64,000 bases of DNA from Seongchinamella sediminis. GTDB taxonomy: Bacteria; Pseudomonadota; Gammaproteobacteria; Pseudomonadales; Halieaceae. The first letter of the stretch is position 1, and every line of letters starts with the position of its first letter. Under the pieces are notes generated by a model that did not search any database, was not told where the DNA came from, and saw nothing but the letters and a program-made list of their open reading frames with translations. The position numbers and the translations under genes were made by a program. This document shows positions 27,454-36,706 of this stretch, piece after piece. The stretch spans positions 186,642 through 250,641 of the forward strand of contig NZ_QRAN01000001.1 in assembly GCF_003457605.1 (NCBI RefSeq). Reading direction: 5' to 3'.

Positions 27454-28623
27454 ATGTTTGAACTGATAGACAACGTACCATCCAATGCGGTGATCAAGGT
27501 GATCGGCATCGGCGGCGGCGGCGGTAACGCCGTCAAGCACATGATCGACAACTCGGTGGAGGGCGTGGATTTCATCTGCGCCAATACCGACGCCCAGGCC
27601 CTGTCGGACATTGAGTCCAAGACGGTGCTGCAACTGGGCGGCGATATCACCAAGGGCCTCGGCGCCGGCGCCAACCCGGAAATAGGCCGTGCCGCCGCCA
27701 TGGAGGATCGCGAGCGCATCGCCGATTCCCTGCGCGGGGCGGATATGGTCTTCATTACCGCCGGCATGGGCGGCGGCACCGGTACCGGTGGCGCCCCGGT
27801 GGTGGCCGAGGTTGCCCGCGAGCTGGGTATCCTGACCGTTGCCGTGGTTACCCGCCCGTTCCCGTTCGAGGGCAAGAAACGGCTGAAAATTGCCCAGGAG
27901 GGGGTCTGTGAACTGCAGGAGCACGTGGACTCGCTGATCACTATTCCCAATGAAAAACTGCTGGAAGTGCTAGGTAAAAATACCAGTCTCCTCGATGCAT
28001 TTAAGGAGGCAAATGATGTATTGTTGGGCGCAGTTCAGGGTATCGCCGATCTGATTATCCGCCCTGGCATGATCAACGTGGATTTCGCCGATGTGCGAAC
28101 CGTGATGTCAGAAATGGGTATGGCGATGATGGGCACTGGCAGTTCCAAAGGTGAGAATCGCGCTCGCGAGGCCGCCGAAAGAGCCATAAACAGCCCCCTC
28201 CTGGACGACATAGATTTGCAGGGTGCGCGCGGAATACTGGTTAACATCACCGCCGGCCTCGATCTCGCTCTTGGTGAGTTCGCCGAAGTTGGCGACACGA
28301 TCGAGGAATTTGCATCCGAAGAGGCGACAGTTGTAGTCGGTACGGTTATCGATCCAGAGATGACCGACGAGCTCAAGGTGACCGTGGTCGCCACCGGGCT
28401 GGGTGCGGAAGCGGCACGGACACCGCTGCAGGTGGTAGACACGGCACCCAAGCCGGCGGCAGCCGCAACGGAGACCGACGAGGCACCGGACTACCGGGAC
28501 CTGGATCGTCCCGCGGTACAGCGCAGGCAGCGCGCCGCCGGAGGCCAGAATACGGCTGTCGCAGCAGACGCAGATGAGGAGTATTTCGATATTCCCGCTT
28601 TCCTGCGTCGACAGGCTGACTAG
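27454..28623 (+). CDS. ftsZ: Cell division tubulin homologue FtsZ
   Basis: GTPase that forms the Z-ring. The 389-residue product has [14 protein letters not shown] (about 17-30), the tubulin signature [13 protein letters not shown] (about 106-118), the T7-loop region [13 protein letters not shown] with catalytic Asp, a variable linker (about 320-370) and the conserved C-terminal peptide [12 protein letters not shown] that binds FtsA/ZipA. It is preceded by a strong ribosome-binding site. Base composition is uneven: the middle (about 27960-28380) is visibly poorer in GC and uses different codons from the ends. Confidence 0.98.
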   Translation: MFELIDNVPSNAVIKVIGIGGGGGNAVKHMIDNSVEGVDFICANTDAQALSDIESKTVLQLGGDITKGLGAGANPEIGRAAAMEDRERIADSLRGADMVFITAGMGGGTGTGGAPVVAEVARELGILTVAVVTRPFPFEGKKRLKIAQEGVCELQEHVDSLITIPNEKLLEVLGKNTSLLDAFKEANDVLLGAVQGIADLIIRPGMINVDFADVRTVMSEMGMAMMGTGSSKGENRAREAAERAINSPLLDDIDLQGARGILVNITAGLDLALGEFAEVGDTIEEFASEEATVVVGTVIDPEMTDELKVTVVATGLGAEAARTPLQVVDTAPKPAAAATETDEAPDYRDLDRPAVQRRQRAAGGQNTAVAADADEEYFDIPAFLRRQAD

Positions 28624-28697
28624 CGGGTCGCACCGGGAGAAGTCCCCGGTGTGGCCTGGCAGCCGTTAAACGGCAACAGGCTACGGTTGGGGTTACT

Positions 28698-29612
28698 ATG
28701 ATTCGACAGCGTACGTTGAGAAATGCGATCAAGGCGACAGGCGTCGGCTTGCACACGGGTGACAAGGTGTACCTGACGCTCGCGCCTGCGCCGGTGAATA
28801 CCGGTATCGTTTTTCGTCGGACTGACCTGGACCCGGTGGTGGAAATCCCCGGCCGGGCCGACAACGTTGCTGACACGACCCTGTCCACCGGCCTGCTGGC
28901 CAATGGCGCCAGTGTGTCCACCGTGGAGCACCTGATGGCAGCCATGGCTGGCCTGGGTATTGATAACGCCTATGTGGATGTCAGTGCCCCGGAAGTGCCG
29001 ATCATGGACGGCAGTGCGGGTCCGTTCGTGTTCCTGCTCCAGTCCGCGGGCATCGAGGAACAGAACGCGCCGAAGAAATTTATTCGCATCAAGCGCAAGG
29101 TCACGGTCGAGGACGGCGACAAGGTAGCCAGCTTCCTCCCCTTTGATGGCTTTAAAGTCTCCTTTACCATCGATTTTGACCACCCCGTGTTCCGCGATCG
29201 CTCTGCCCACGCCGAAGTGGACTTCTCCTCTACTTCCTTCGTCAAGGAAATCAGCCGGGCGCGTACGTTCGGCTTCATGCACGAGATCGAGTACCTCCGC
29301 TCCAAGGGCCTGGCCCGGGGCGGCAGCGTCGACAACGCCATCGTCGTTGACGAGTACCGTATCCTCAACCAGGACGGGCTGCGTTACGACGATGAGTTCG
29401 TGCGCCACAAGGTGCTGGACGCCATCGGCGACCTGTACCTGCTGGGCAACAGCCTGATTGGCGAATTCCGCGCCTACAAGTCAGGCCACGCCCTCAACAA
29501 TGCCTCATTGCGGGCGCTGATCGCCCAGCCCGACGCCTGGGAGGTGGTGACCTTCGAGGACGAGGCCGCCGCGCCGATCTCCTACTCCCTGAGCCCGGTC
29601 GCCGTCGCCTAG
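28698..29612 (+). CDS. lpxC: UDP-3-O-acyl-N-acetylglucosamine deacetylase LpxC
   Basis: Zinc amidase that performs the committed step of lipid A synthesis. The 304-residue product begins [21 protein letters not shown], has the zinc-binding [17 protein letters not shown] (about 74-90), [12 protein letters not shown] and [14 protein letters not shown] (second zinc ligand set), and ends in the C-terminal tail typical of FtsH-regulated LpxC. The 74 bases after ftsZ contain a 7-bp hairpin (caccggg/cccggtg) without a T-run, so readthrough from the dcw cluster is possible. Confidence 0.97.
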   Translation: MIRQRTLRNAIKATGVGLHTGDKVYLTLAPAPVNTGIVFRRTDLDPVVEIPGRADNVADTTLSTGLLANGASVSTVEHLMAAMAGLGIDNAYVDVSAPEVPIMDGSAGPFVFLLQSAGIEEQNAPKKFIRIKRKVTVEDGDKVASFLPFDGFKVSFTIDFDHPVFRDRSAHAEVDFSSTSFVKEISRARTFGFMHEIEYLRSKGLARGGSVDNAIVVDEYRILNQDGLRYDDEFVRHKVLDAIGDLYLLGNSLIGEFRAYKSGHALNNASLRALIAQPDAWEVVTFEDEAAAPISYSLSPVAVA

Positions 29613-29724
29613 GGGCGGTATCAGGCCCGGATAGACCCTGGCCCGGTAAAGCGCCCATGACGGCGACTGAGGGCGTGGTGTAAGCTTGGGTTGCCAGGCA
29701 GATCTGCTTGTAGGAGGCCCGATC

Positions 29725-29913
29725 ATGCAAACCGCAAAACAAGACGTTGAGCACCTGCTCGATCAGTTGCCAGATGACAGTACACTGGAGGACATCCAGT
29801 ACCACCTTTACGTGCTGGAGAAAATCAAGCGTGGTCAGCAATCCATAGCCGATGGTAAGCGGTATACCGCCCAGGAAGCCCGAGATCGCCTGGGCCGATG
29901 GATTACTCCGTAG
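29725..29913 (+). CDS. Antitoxin of a ParE/RelE-type toxin-antitoxin pair
   Basis: Predicted 62-residue antitoxin beginning MQTAKQDVEHLLDQLPDDST. The segment DDSTLEDIQYHLYVLEKIKR followed by a short basic C-terminal part (YTAQEARDRLGRWI) resembles the small acidic antitoxins that accompany ParE/RelE toxins. ATG 29725 is preferred over an earlier in-frame start at 29686 because TAGGAGG (29711-29717) lies 7 bases before it. The last 16 bases overlap the toxin gene, so the two are translationally coupled. Confidence 0.75.
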   Translation: MQTAKQDVEHLLDQLPDDSTLEDIQYHLYVLEKIKRGQQSIADGKRYTAQEARDRLGRWITP

Positions 29914-30215
29914 TCTGGTCGGGCGACGCACTCGACGATATCGATGCCCTGGCAAAGTACATCGCGCGGGACTCACTCTTTTACGCGCAACAGGTCGTTA
30001 CCGAAGTCATGGCGGCGGGGGATACGCTTGCCGGGCAACCGACCCGCGGGCGGGTGGTACCGGAGCTGAAAGAGCCGTCGATCCGTGAGCGCTTCATCTA
30101 CAGTTACCGGCTAATCTACGAAATCCGCGACGCTGAGCGAGAAGTGCATATGCTGGCGGTGTTGCATGGCAAACGCCTGTTGAGCTCGGTGGCTCGCTTC
30201 CAGGAACAGGACTGA
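29898..30215 (+). CDS. ParE/RelE-superfamily toxin
   Basis: Predicted 105-residue toxin. It shows the superfamily pattern: VVWSGDALDDIDALAKYIAR at the N-terminus, GQPTRGRVVPELKEPSIRER in the middle and the beta-strand YRLIYEIRDAEREVHMLAVL, then HGKRLL. ParE members inhibit gyrase and RelE members cut mRNA; the sequence alone does not decide which. The pair sits between lpxC and the M23/secA block where other gammaproteobacteria have secM or a DUF721 gene, suggesting insertion. Confidence 0.8.
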   Translation: MDYSVVWSGDALDDIDALAKYIARDSLFYAQQVVTEVMAAGDTLAGQPTRGRVVPELKEPSIRERFIYSYRLIYEIRDAEREVHMLAVLHGKRLLSSVARFQEQD

Positions 30216-30372
30216 TTGAGCGCTGATCAAAGATCTATCCATATGCTGCTGCGCCGGGGGAAATGAAAAGTAGGCGCCAGGGGGAAGCGTTTCACATCCC
30301 TGGCCCCGGTGCATGGTCAAGGCGAGGCTTTTGTGGCATAGTGCCCGGCCGAACTGCCTCGTGTCCGCGTAG

Positions 30373-31302
30373 ATGAAAGTAATTCTCATTAGTCGCAAGC
30401 ACGGGGGCTCTCGCTCCGTGGAACTGGGGCGCTGGTCCCGTGCCCTGTTATCCCTGTGTTGCCTGGGTTTGCCCCTGGGCATGGTAGCCGGTGGCTACAT
30501 GCTGGGGCAGGAGAGCGAGGCCAATGCCATGCGCGGCATGGCCCTGGACAGCCTGCAGGACGAGCTCGAGCAACAGCAGGAAGAGCTGGCTGAACTGCAG
30601 AACCAGGCCGAGCGCAAGATGCAGGCCATGACCCTGGGCCTGGCCCAGCTGCAGGCGCGAATGACCCGTCTGGACGCCCTCGGCGAGCACCTGACCGCCA
30701 TGGCGGACCTGGAAGAGGGCGAGTTCGACTTCAGCCGCCCCCCGGCCATCGGGGGTCCCATCGGCACCGAATTCAATGTCGAGTACGACACCGCGGACCT
30801 GAGCGCCGAACTGGGGCTGTTTGAGGCCCGGCTGTCGGATCGCGAGCAGCAGCTGGAAATTCTCGAGTCCCTGCTCGCCAAGCGCAAACTCGAGGAGCAG
30901 AGCTGGCTGTCCGGACGGCCGGTGGAAAAGGGCTGGATCTCCTCCTACTACGGCAAGCGCAACGATCCCTTTACCGGCAAGCCGGCGTTCCACCACGGTA
31001 TCGATTTCGCCGGCAAGGAAGGCAGTAATGTCATCGCCGTCGCCGCCGGCGTGGTGACCTATACCGGCAGCCGCTCCGGCTACGGCGAGATGGTGGAGGT
31101 GTCCCACGGCGACGGTTTTGTCACCCGCTACTCCCACAACAAGGAATCCCTGGTGACCCCCGGGGACGTGGTGCGCAAGGGCCAGGCCATCGCCCTGATG
31201 GGCTCCACCGGGCGTTCGACCGGCGCCCATGTCCACTACGAAGTGTACAAGCACGGCCGCTCGGTCGATCCCTCCAGCTACGTGCGCCGCACCCGGCGCT
31301 GA
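30373..31302 (+). CDS. Membrane-anchored M23 metallopeptidase
   Basis: Probable peptidoglycan DD-endopeptidase or divisome-linked LytM factor. The 309-residue product has one N-terminal membrane segment (about 23-45), a long Gln/Glu-rich coiled coil (about 55-110 and 145-180) and a C-terminal M23 domain. The zinc motifs look intact: HHGIDFAG (HxxxD) near 214-221 and HVHYE (HxH) near 287-291, so it is likely catalytically active, unlike EnvC/NlpD-type activators. It lies directly upstream of secA, as in Pseudomonas-like genomes. The 157 bases before it hold no gene. Confidence 0.9.
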   Translation: MKVILISRKHGGSRSVELGRWSRALLSLCCLGLPLGMVAGGYMLGQESEANAMRGMALDSLQDELEQQQEELAELQNQAERKMQAMTLGLAQLQARMTRLDALGEHLTAMADLEEGEFDFSRPPAIGGPIGTEFNVEYDTADLSAELGLFEARLSDREQQLEILESLLAKRKLEEQSWLSGRPVEKGWISSYYGKRNDPFTGKPAFHHGIDFAGKEGSNVIAVAAGVVTYTGSRSGYGEMVEVSHGDGFVTRYSHNKESLVTPGDVVRKGQAIALMGSTGRSTGAHVHYEVYKHGRSVDPSSYVRRTRR

Positions 31303-31388
31303 ACCACCCGCAGAGCGCATGAACATGCTCCCGCCCGCCGCGCACCGGCCGGTGGGTCGACCCGTATTCGAGACAAGTAGAAAAAGTG

Positions 31389-34109
31389 ATGATTAGCAAA
31401 TTCCTGAAAATGATTTTCGGTTCCCGCAACGACCGGGAACTGAAGCGCATGGGCAAGGTGGTCAAGAAGATCAACGCCCTGGCGGACGATATCAAGGCCC
31501 TGAGCGACGCGGAACTGGCCGCCAAAACTGCCGAATTCAAGCAGCAGCTGGCGGACGGCAAGTCGCTGGACGACATCCTGCCCGAGGCCTTCGCGGTGGT
31601 CCGCGAGGCCGGCGAGCGGGTGCTGGGCATGCGCCACTTCGATGTCCAGCTGATCGGCGGTATGGCCCTGCACGAGGGCAAGATCGCCGAGATGCGCACT
31701 GGCGAGGGCAAGACCCTGGTGGCCACGCTGCCGGCCTATCTCAACGCCCTGACCGGTAACGGCGTGCACCTGATCACCGTCAACGACTACCTGGCCGCCC
31801 GTGACGCCGGCTGGATGGGGCCGCTGTACGAGTTCCTGGGTATTTCGGTGGGGGTGATCCGCTCCGGCCAGTCCCCGGAGCAGAAGAACGCTGCCTACAG
31901 CGCCGACATCATCTACGGCACCAACAATGAATTCGGCTTCGACTACCTGCGGGACAACATGGCCTTCACCCTCGAAGACCGCATGCAGGGGCAGCTGGCC
32001 TTTGCCATCGTCGACGAGGTGGACTCGATCCTGATCGACGAGGCGCGCACCCCGCTGGTGATCTCCGGCGCCTCGGAAGACAGCTCGGAACTGTACAAGA
32101 AGATCAATCGCCTCATTCCTTCCCTGAAGCCCGATCTGGAGGGAGAGGAGGGCCATTACACGGTGGACGAGAAGCAGCGCCAGGTGGAATTGACCGAGGC
32201 CGGCCACGAGTTCATCGAGGAGATGATGATTCGCGAGAAGCTGCTGGACGCGGGCGACAGTCTGTACGCGGCCACCAACCTCAACCTGCTGCACCACGTG
32301 TATTCCGGCCTGCGCGCCCACGTGATGTTTCACAAGGATGTGGAGTACATCGTCCAGGATGGCCAGGTGGTGCTGATCGATGAACACACCGGCCGGACCA
32401 TGCCCGGGCGCCGTCTGTCCGAGGGCTTGCACCAGGCCATCGAGGCCAAGGAGGGAGTGACCATCCAGAGCGAGAGCCAGACCCTGGCCTCCACCACCTT
32501 CCAGAACTACTTCCGCCTCTACGGCAAGCTCGCCGGCATGACCGGCACCGCCGACACCGAGGCCTTCGAATTCCGCCAGATCTACGGCCTGGAAGTGCTG
32601 CAGATTCCCACCAATGTCAAGCAGCAGCGCCAGGACCTGAACGACCTGGTGTACCTGAGTCGGGAAGAGAAATTCGACGCCATTGTCGCCGACGTGAAGG
32701 AATGTATGGGCAACGGCGCGCCGGTGCTGGTGGGGACCGCCTCGGTGGAGACCTCCGAGGAGCTGTCCGCCCGGTTCCGCCAGGCCAGTATCCAGCACAA
32801 GGTGCTGAACGCCAAATACCACGAACAGGAAGCGGAAATCATCGCCCAGGCGGGCCGCCCCGGCGTGGTGACCATTGCCACCAACATGGCGGGCCGCGGT
32901 ACCGACATCGTGCTCGGTGGCAACCTGGACGCGGAGATTGCCGCCGCCGGTGATATCAGCGAGGGCCGCCGGGCGGAGCTGAAGGCCGCCTGGGAAGAAC
33001 GTCACAAGCAGGTGCTGGAGGCCGGCGGCCTGCACATTCTCGGCACTGAGCGCCACGAGTCCCGGCGTATCGACAACCAGCTGCGGGGCCGGGCCGGGCG
33101 CCAGGGCGACCCGGGCGTGTCCCGCTTCTACCTGTCGCTGGAAGACAACCTGATGCGCATTTTCGCCTCCGACCGGGTCAAGAACTTCATGCAGGCCCTG
33201 GGCATGGAAAAAGGCGAGGCCATCGAGCACCGCATGGTGACCAACGCCATCGAGAAGGCCCAGCGCAAGGTGGAGGGACGCAACTTCGATATTCGCAAAC
33301 AGCTGCTGGAATACGACGATGTGGCCAACGACCAGCGCCAGATCATCTACGAGCAGCGCAACGACCTGCTGGGTGAGGCCGATATTTCGGACACCATTAC
33401 CCTGATCCGCGCCGACGTGGTGAACGAGGCCATCGACAGCCATATCCCGCCGATGAGTGTCGAGGAACAGTGGGACGTGCCCGGCCTGGAGAAGGCGCTG
33501 GAAGCCGAGTTTGCCATCAGCCTGCCGGTTCGGCAGTGGCTGGCAGAGGACAACAAGCTGCACGAGGAAGCCCTGCGCGAACGCATCGTGGGCGCGGTGC
33601 AGGCGGCCTACGACGCCAAGAGCGAAGCGGTCGGCCCGGACATGCGCAAGATCGAGAAGCAGATCATGCTGCAGGTGCTGGATACCCTGTGGAAGGAGCA
33701 CCTGGCGACCATGGATCACCTGCGCCAGGGCATTCACCTCAGGGCCTATGCCCAGAAGAACCCCAAGCAGGAGTACAAGCGCGAGTCCTTCGCCCTGTTC
33801 GAGGAGCTGCTCAGCAACCTCAAGCAGGAAGTGATCCGCTTCCTCAGCCACGTGCAGATCCAGCGCCAGGACGAGGCGGCGCTGATCGAACAGCAGCGGC
33901 GGGAAGCGGCCGAGCGCGAGAAGCTGGCCTTCCAGCACGCGGAAGCCTCCGGCATGGCCAGTCCCGAGGCCGGGGCAGAGCAGCAGCCGCCGCAACAGCA
34001 GCCGCTGGTGCCGGAAACCTTCGTGCGCGACCAGCCCAAGGTCGGCCGCAACGATCCCTGCCCCTGTGGCAGCGGCAAGAAGTACAAGCAATGCCACGGC
34101 AAGCTGTGA
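31389..34109 (+). CDS. secA: Preprotein translocase ATPase SecA
   Basis: Motor of Sec-dependent protein export, needed for the signal-peptide proteins encoded in this window. The product of about 906 residues has Walker A in [13 protein letters not shown] (about 101-113), DEAD-type [17 protein letters not shown], the second helicase half with [15 protein letters not shown] and [11 protein letters not shown], and a C-terminal zinc/SecB-binding tail [19 protein letters not shown] 31389 is used; GTG at 31386 would add one residue. Confidence 0.97.
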   Translation: MISKFLKMIFGSRNDRELKRMGKVVKKINALADDIKALSDAELAAKTAEFKQQLADGKSLDDILPEAFAVVREAGERVLGMRHFDVQLIGGMALHEGKIAEMRTGEGKTLVATLPAYLNALTGNGVHLITVNDYLAARDAGWMGPLYEFLGISVGVIRSGQSPEQKNAAYSADIIYGTNNEFGFDYLRDNMAFTLEDRMQGQLAFAIVDEVDSILIDEARTPLVISGASEDSSELYKKINRLIPSLKPDLEGEEGHYTVDEKQRQVELTEAGHEFIEEMMIREKLLDAGDSLYAATNLNLLHHVYSGLRAHVMFHKDVEYIVQDGQVVLIDEHTGRTMPGRRLSEGLHQAIEAKEGVTIQSESQTLASTTFQNYFRLYGKLAGMTGTADTEAFEFRQIYGLEVLQIPTNVKQQRQDLNDLVYLSREEKFDAIVADVKECMGNGAPVLVGTASVETSEELSARFRQASIQHKVLNAKYHEQEAEIIAQAGRPGVVTIATNMAGRGTDIVLGGNLDAEIAAAGDISEGRRAELKAAWEERHKQVLEAGGLHILGTERHESRRIDNQLRGRAGRQGDPGVSRFYLSLEDNLMRIFASDRVKNFMQALGMEKGEAIEHRMVTNAIEKAQRKVEGRNFDIRKQLLEYDDVANDQRQIIYEQRNDLLGEADISDTITLIRADVVNEAIDSHIPPMSVEEQWDVPGLEKALEAEFAISLPVRQWLAEDNKLHEEALRERIVGAVQAAYDAKSEAVGPDMRKIEKQIMLQVLDTLWKEHLATMDHLRQGIHLRAYAQKNPKQEYKRESFALFEELLSNLKQEVIRFLSHVQIQRQDEAALIEQQRREAAEREKLAFQHAEASGMASPEAGAEQQPPQQQPLVPETFVRDQPKVGRNDPCPCGSGKKYKQCHGKL

Positions 34110-34124
34110 TCGGGGAGCAGGTAC

Positions 34125-35351
34125 ATGGCTGTAGGTGAGGATAAGCTGCCCGCGCTGTTGCCGGTGCCCGGTGTGCGACTGGCAACTGTTTCGGCCGGCA
34201 TCAAGACCCCGGGGCGCAAGGACCTGGTGCTGATGGAACTGGCAGCGGGCAGCCGCTGTGCCGGGGTGTTCACCCGCAACGCCTTCTGCGCCGCCCCGGT
34301 TACCGTGGCCAGGGAGCACCTGGCACAATCCGCCGGCCAGCCGGCCTACCTGCTGACCAATACCGGCAACGCCAATGCCGGCACCGGCGAACAGGGCCTG
34401 GCCGATGCCAGGGCCTGCTGCGAGGCGGTAGCGGCCGCGGCGGGCGCCGATGCCAGCCAGGTGTTGCCGTTTTCCACCGGCGTGATCGGCGAGCCCCTGC
34501 CGGTGGCGCTGATCGGCGCCGCTGTCCCCCAGGCCGTTGCCGCTCTCGCCGCTGACGGCTGGGCCGAGGCCGCCGCGGGCATTATGACCACCGATACCCG
34601 GCCCAAGGGCGCCAGCGTGCAGTTCAGCTGCGAGGGCCGGGACTACGTGGTCACCGGCATTGCCAAGGGCGCCGGCATGATCCGTCCCAACATGGCCACC
34701 ATGCTGGGCTACCTGGCGACGGACGCGGCGGTGGGCGCTGAGCTGCTGCAGGGCATGTTGCGCCGGGCGGTCGACATGTCCTTCAACCGCATTACCATCG
34801 ACGGCGATACCTCCACCAACGACGCCTGTGTGCTGGTGGCCACCGGCGCCGCCGGCAACAGCGAGCCGGGCAGTGCCGACGAGCCCCTGTGCCGCGCCCT
34901 GGCGGATGCCGTGGAGGAGGTCTGCGTGACCCTGGCCCAGGGCCTGGTGCGCGACGGTGAGGGCGCCAGCAAGTTTGTCACCGTCGAGGTGAACGGCGGC
35001 GCCGCCGAGAGCGAGTGCCTGGACGTGGCCTTTACCATCGCCCACTCGCCGCTGGTGAAAACCGCGCTGTTCGCCTCCGACCCCAACTGGGGCCGGCTGC
35101 TGGCGGCCATTGGCCGCGCCGGGGTGGCGGACCTGGATGTGAACCGGGTTGGCGTTTACCTCAACGAGGTGCTGATCGCGGAACAGGGCTGCCGGGCCGC
35201 CTCCTATACCGAGGAGCAGGGCGTGGCCGCCATGGCGCCGGAGGAGATCGTCATCCGTATTGAACTCAATCGCGGCGACGCGACCGCCAGGGTCTGGACC
35301 TCGGATTTCTCCTATGACTACGTGCGCATCAACGCCGAGTACCGCACCTGA
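34125..35351 (+). CDS. argJ: Glutamate N-acetyltransferase ArgJ
   Basis: Recycles the acetyl group from N-acetylornithine to glutamate in arginine synthesis, and may also make N-acetylglutamate from acetyl-CoA. The precursor self-cleaves before the nucleophile Thr, here T192 in GMIRPNMATML (34698-34700), to give alpha and beta chains. Other blocks are TNTGNANAGTGEQG and DGDTSTNDACVLVATG. 408 residues, normal length. The neighbours secA and mutT are the usual ones. Confidence 0.96.
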   Translation: MAVGEDKLPALLPVPGVRLATVSAGIKTPGRKDLVLMELAAGSRCAGVFTRNAFCAAPVTVAREHLAQSAGQPAYLLTNTGNANAGTGEQGLADARACCEAVAAAAGADASQVLPFSTGVIGEPLPVALIGAAVPQAVAALAADGWAEAAAGIMTTDTRPKGASVQFSCEGRDYVVTGIAKGAGMIRPNMATMLGYLATDAAVGAELLQGMLRRAVDMSFNRITIDGDTSTNDACVLVATGAAGNSEPGSADEPLCRALADAVEEVCVTLAQGLVRDGEGASKFVTVEVNGGAAESECLDVAFTIAHSPLVKTALFASDPNWGRLLAAIGRAGVADLDVNRVGVYLNEVLIAEQGCRAASYTEEQGVAAMAPEEIVIRIELNRGDATARVWTSDFSYDYVRINAEYRT

Positions 35352-35352
35352 G

Positions 35353-35748
35353 ATGCAGCGGGTGCACGTGGCGGTTGGGGTGATCCTCGACCCGCAGCAA
35401 AATATCCTGCTTACCCGGCGCCACGGGCATGTCCACCAGGGCGGCCTGTGGGAGTTCCCCGGCGGCAAGGTCGAGCCCGGCGAGAGCCTGGCGACCGCAC
35501 TGGCGCGGGAGTTGCGGGAAGAGCTGGATATAGCGCCCGAGCGCAGCTCGCCGCTGCTGGCCATCCACCACGACTACGGCGACAAGTCGGTGCTGCTGGA
35601 CGTGCACGTGGTGTGGCAGTTCAGCGGCGAACCCAGGGGCCTGGAAGGGCAGCCCCTGGCCTGGGTGCCGGTGGCGGAGCTGCAGGATTACGCCTTTCCG
35701 GCGGCGAATGAGCCGATTATTCCGGCGATCAGGGAGTTACTCGGCTGA
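35353..35748 (+). CDS. mutT: 8-oxo-dGTP diphosphatase MutT
   Basis: Nudix hydrolase that removes oxidised GTP nucleotides. ATG 35353, one base after the argJ stop, gives MQRVHVAVGVILDPQQNILL and 131 residues, close to E. coli MutT (129). The Nudix box is GGKVEPGESLATALARELRE followed by EL, with all the acidic metal ligands. An earlier in-frame start at 35260 would overlap argJ by 92 bases and is unlikely. Confidence 0.94.
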   Translation: MQRVHVAVGVILDPQQNILLTRRHGHVHQGGLWEFPGGKVEPGESLATALARELREELDIAPERSSPLLAIHHDYGDKSVLLDVHVVWQFSGEPRGLEGQPLAWVPVAELQDYAFPAANEPIIPAIRELLG

Positions 35749-35800
35749 GCTTGGCCAGCCTGGTTGTTCCAATTCAATCCTTGAGTCTTCCCGCTGCTAT

Positions 35801-35900
35801 TCCGGCGCTATTTTTGTCATTCCGACGCTTTTTTGGTCATTCCGGCGCTTTTTTGGTCATTCCGGCGCTTTTTTGGTCATTCCAGCGCTTTTTTGGTCAT
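35801..35900. repeat. Five 20-bp tandem repeats (amplified half-palindrome)
   Basis: Five units in perfect 20-base register, consensus tccggcgcttttttggtcat, with one to three changes per unit. Each unit starts with the left arm (tccggcg) of the palindrome that follows at 35900. No spacers, so not a CRISPR array. Confidence 0.95.
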
Positions 35901-35974
35901 TCCGGCGTACGCCGGAATCCACCTCTCCGCCATTGCTAGAGCCCTGGGCAGTGGATCCCGGCGTTCGCCGGGAT
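35897..35974. repeat. REP-like palindrome pair (BIME-like)
   Basis: A perfect 18-bp palindrome (ttccggcgtacgccggaa, 35900-35917) and a second, inverted copy (atcccggcg, tt, cgccgggat, 35955-35974) enclose 37 bases. The ends read gtcattccggcg at the left and cgccgggatgac at the right, the common proteobacterial REP layout. It lies between the convergent genes mutT and coaE and could act as a bidirectional transcript end. Confidence 0.85.
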
Positions 35975-36048
35975 GACAAAATGCCGGTGTTAAGAGTTCC
36001 CGGGATGACAAAATGCCGGTGTTAGGAGTTCCCGGGATGACAAAGTGG
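35969..36048. repeat. Two and a half 32-bp tandem repeats
   Basis: Units 35969-36000 and 36001-36032 differ at one position (gttaagag / gttaggag); a partial third covers 36033-36048. Each begins cgggatgaca, the right arm of the adjacent palindrome. The remaining 36049-36096 before the coaE stop shows nothing further. Confidence 0.93.
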
Positions 36049-36096
36049 CACAGGGTTGACGAAGTGGAACCGGGATGGCGTTGGTAAGAGCCTGCT

Positions 36097-36705
36097 TTAG
36101 CCGCCCCCAAGCTCCGCCCGGGCCAGGAACTCCTTGTGCAGTTCTGCCACCACCCCATCCAACTCTTCCAGTGACCGGGAATTGTCGATCACGATATCGG
36201 CCTTGTCCAGCCGCGCCTGGCGCGGCATTTGCGCCGCCATGATGCGCCTGACCTGGGCCTCGTCATTGTTGTCGCGGGCGACGGTGCGCTGCAATTGCAC
36301 CTCCTCGGGCACATCCACCACTACCACCAGGTCCGCCAGATCTCCCTGGCTGGTTTCCAGTAACAGCGGTGAGGCGAGAATCACGTAGGGCGAGTCGGCC
36401 GCCTGCAACTGGTCGCGTATTTCCTGGCCGATCAGCGGATGGGTCAGCTGCTCCAGCCAGAGCCGCTCGCTGTCGTCGGCAAACACCTTCTGCCTGAGGG
36501 CGGCCCGGTCCAGGCTGCCGTCGGCGAGGAGGATGTCAGCGCCGAAGTGGCCGGCGATGGCGGCCAGGGCCGGCCTGCCGGGTTCTACCACCACCCGCGC
36601 CGCCAGGTCGGCATCGACCACGGTGATGCCCCTGTCCTCGAAGCGCCGGGTGACCGCGGACTTGCCGCTGCCGATGCCGCCGGTAATGCCGATTACCAGG
36701 CCCAT
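36097..36705 (-). CDS. coaE: Dephospho-CoA kinase
   Basis: Last step of coenzyme A synthesis: phosphorylates the 3'-OH of dephospho-CoA. The 202-residue product has P-loop GITGGIGSGKSAVTRRF (about 6-22), VDADLAARVVVEPG, HPLIGQEI and RIMAAQMPRQARLDKADIVI near the C-terminus. It ends the pilB-pilC-pilD-coaE transcription group, as in Pseudomonas. The small yacG gene that often follows is absent, and a repeat region begins instead. Confidence 0.96.
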   Translation of the reverse strand: MGLVIGITGGIGSGKSAVTRRFEDRGITVVDADLAARVVVEPGRPALAAIAGHFGADILLADGSLDRAALRQKVFADDSERLWLEQLTHPLIGQEIRDQLQAADSPYVILASPLLLETSQGDLADLVVVVDVPEEVQLQRTVARDNNDEAQVRRIMAAQMPRQARLDKADIVIDNSRSLEELDGVVAELHKEFLARAELGGG

Positions 36706-36706
36706 G

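Noticed and set aside
31278-35564. 1428-codon open frame on the minus strand across secA and argJ
   Set aside because: It is a shadow of GC-rich codon bias: it lies antisense to two unmistakable genes, has low-complexity His/Gly/Val-rich translation and no recognisable domain.
35801-35900. Regular repeats that could suggest a CRISPR array
   Set aside because: Units abut each other with no spacers, are derived from the adjacent palindrome, and no cas genes are present.
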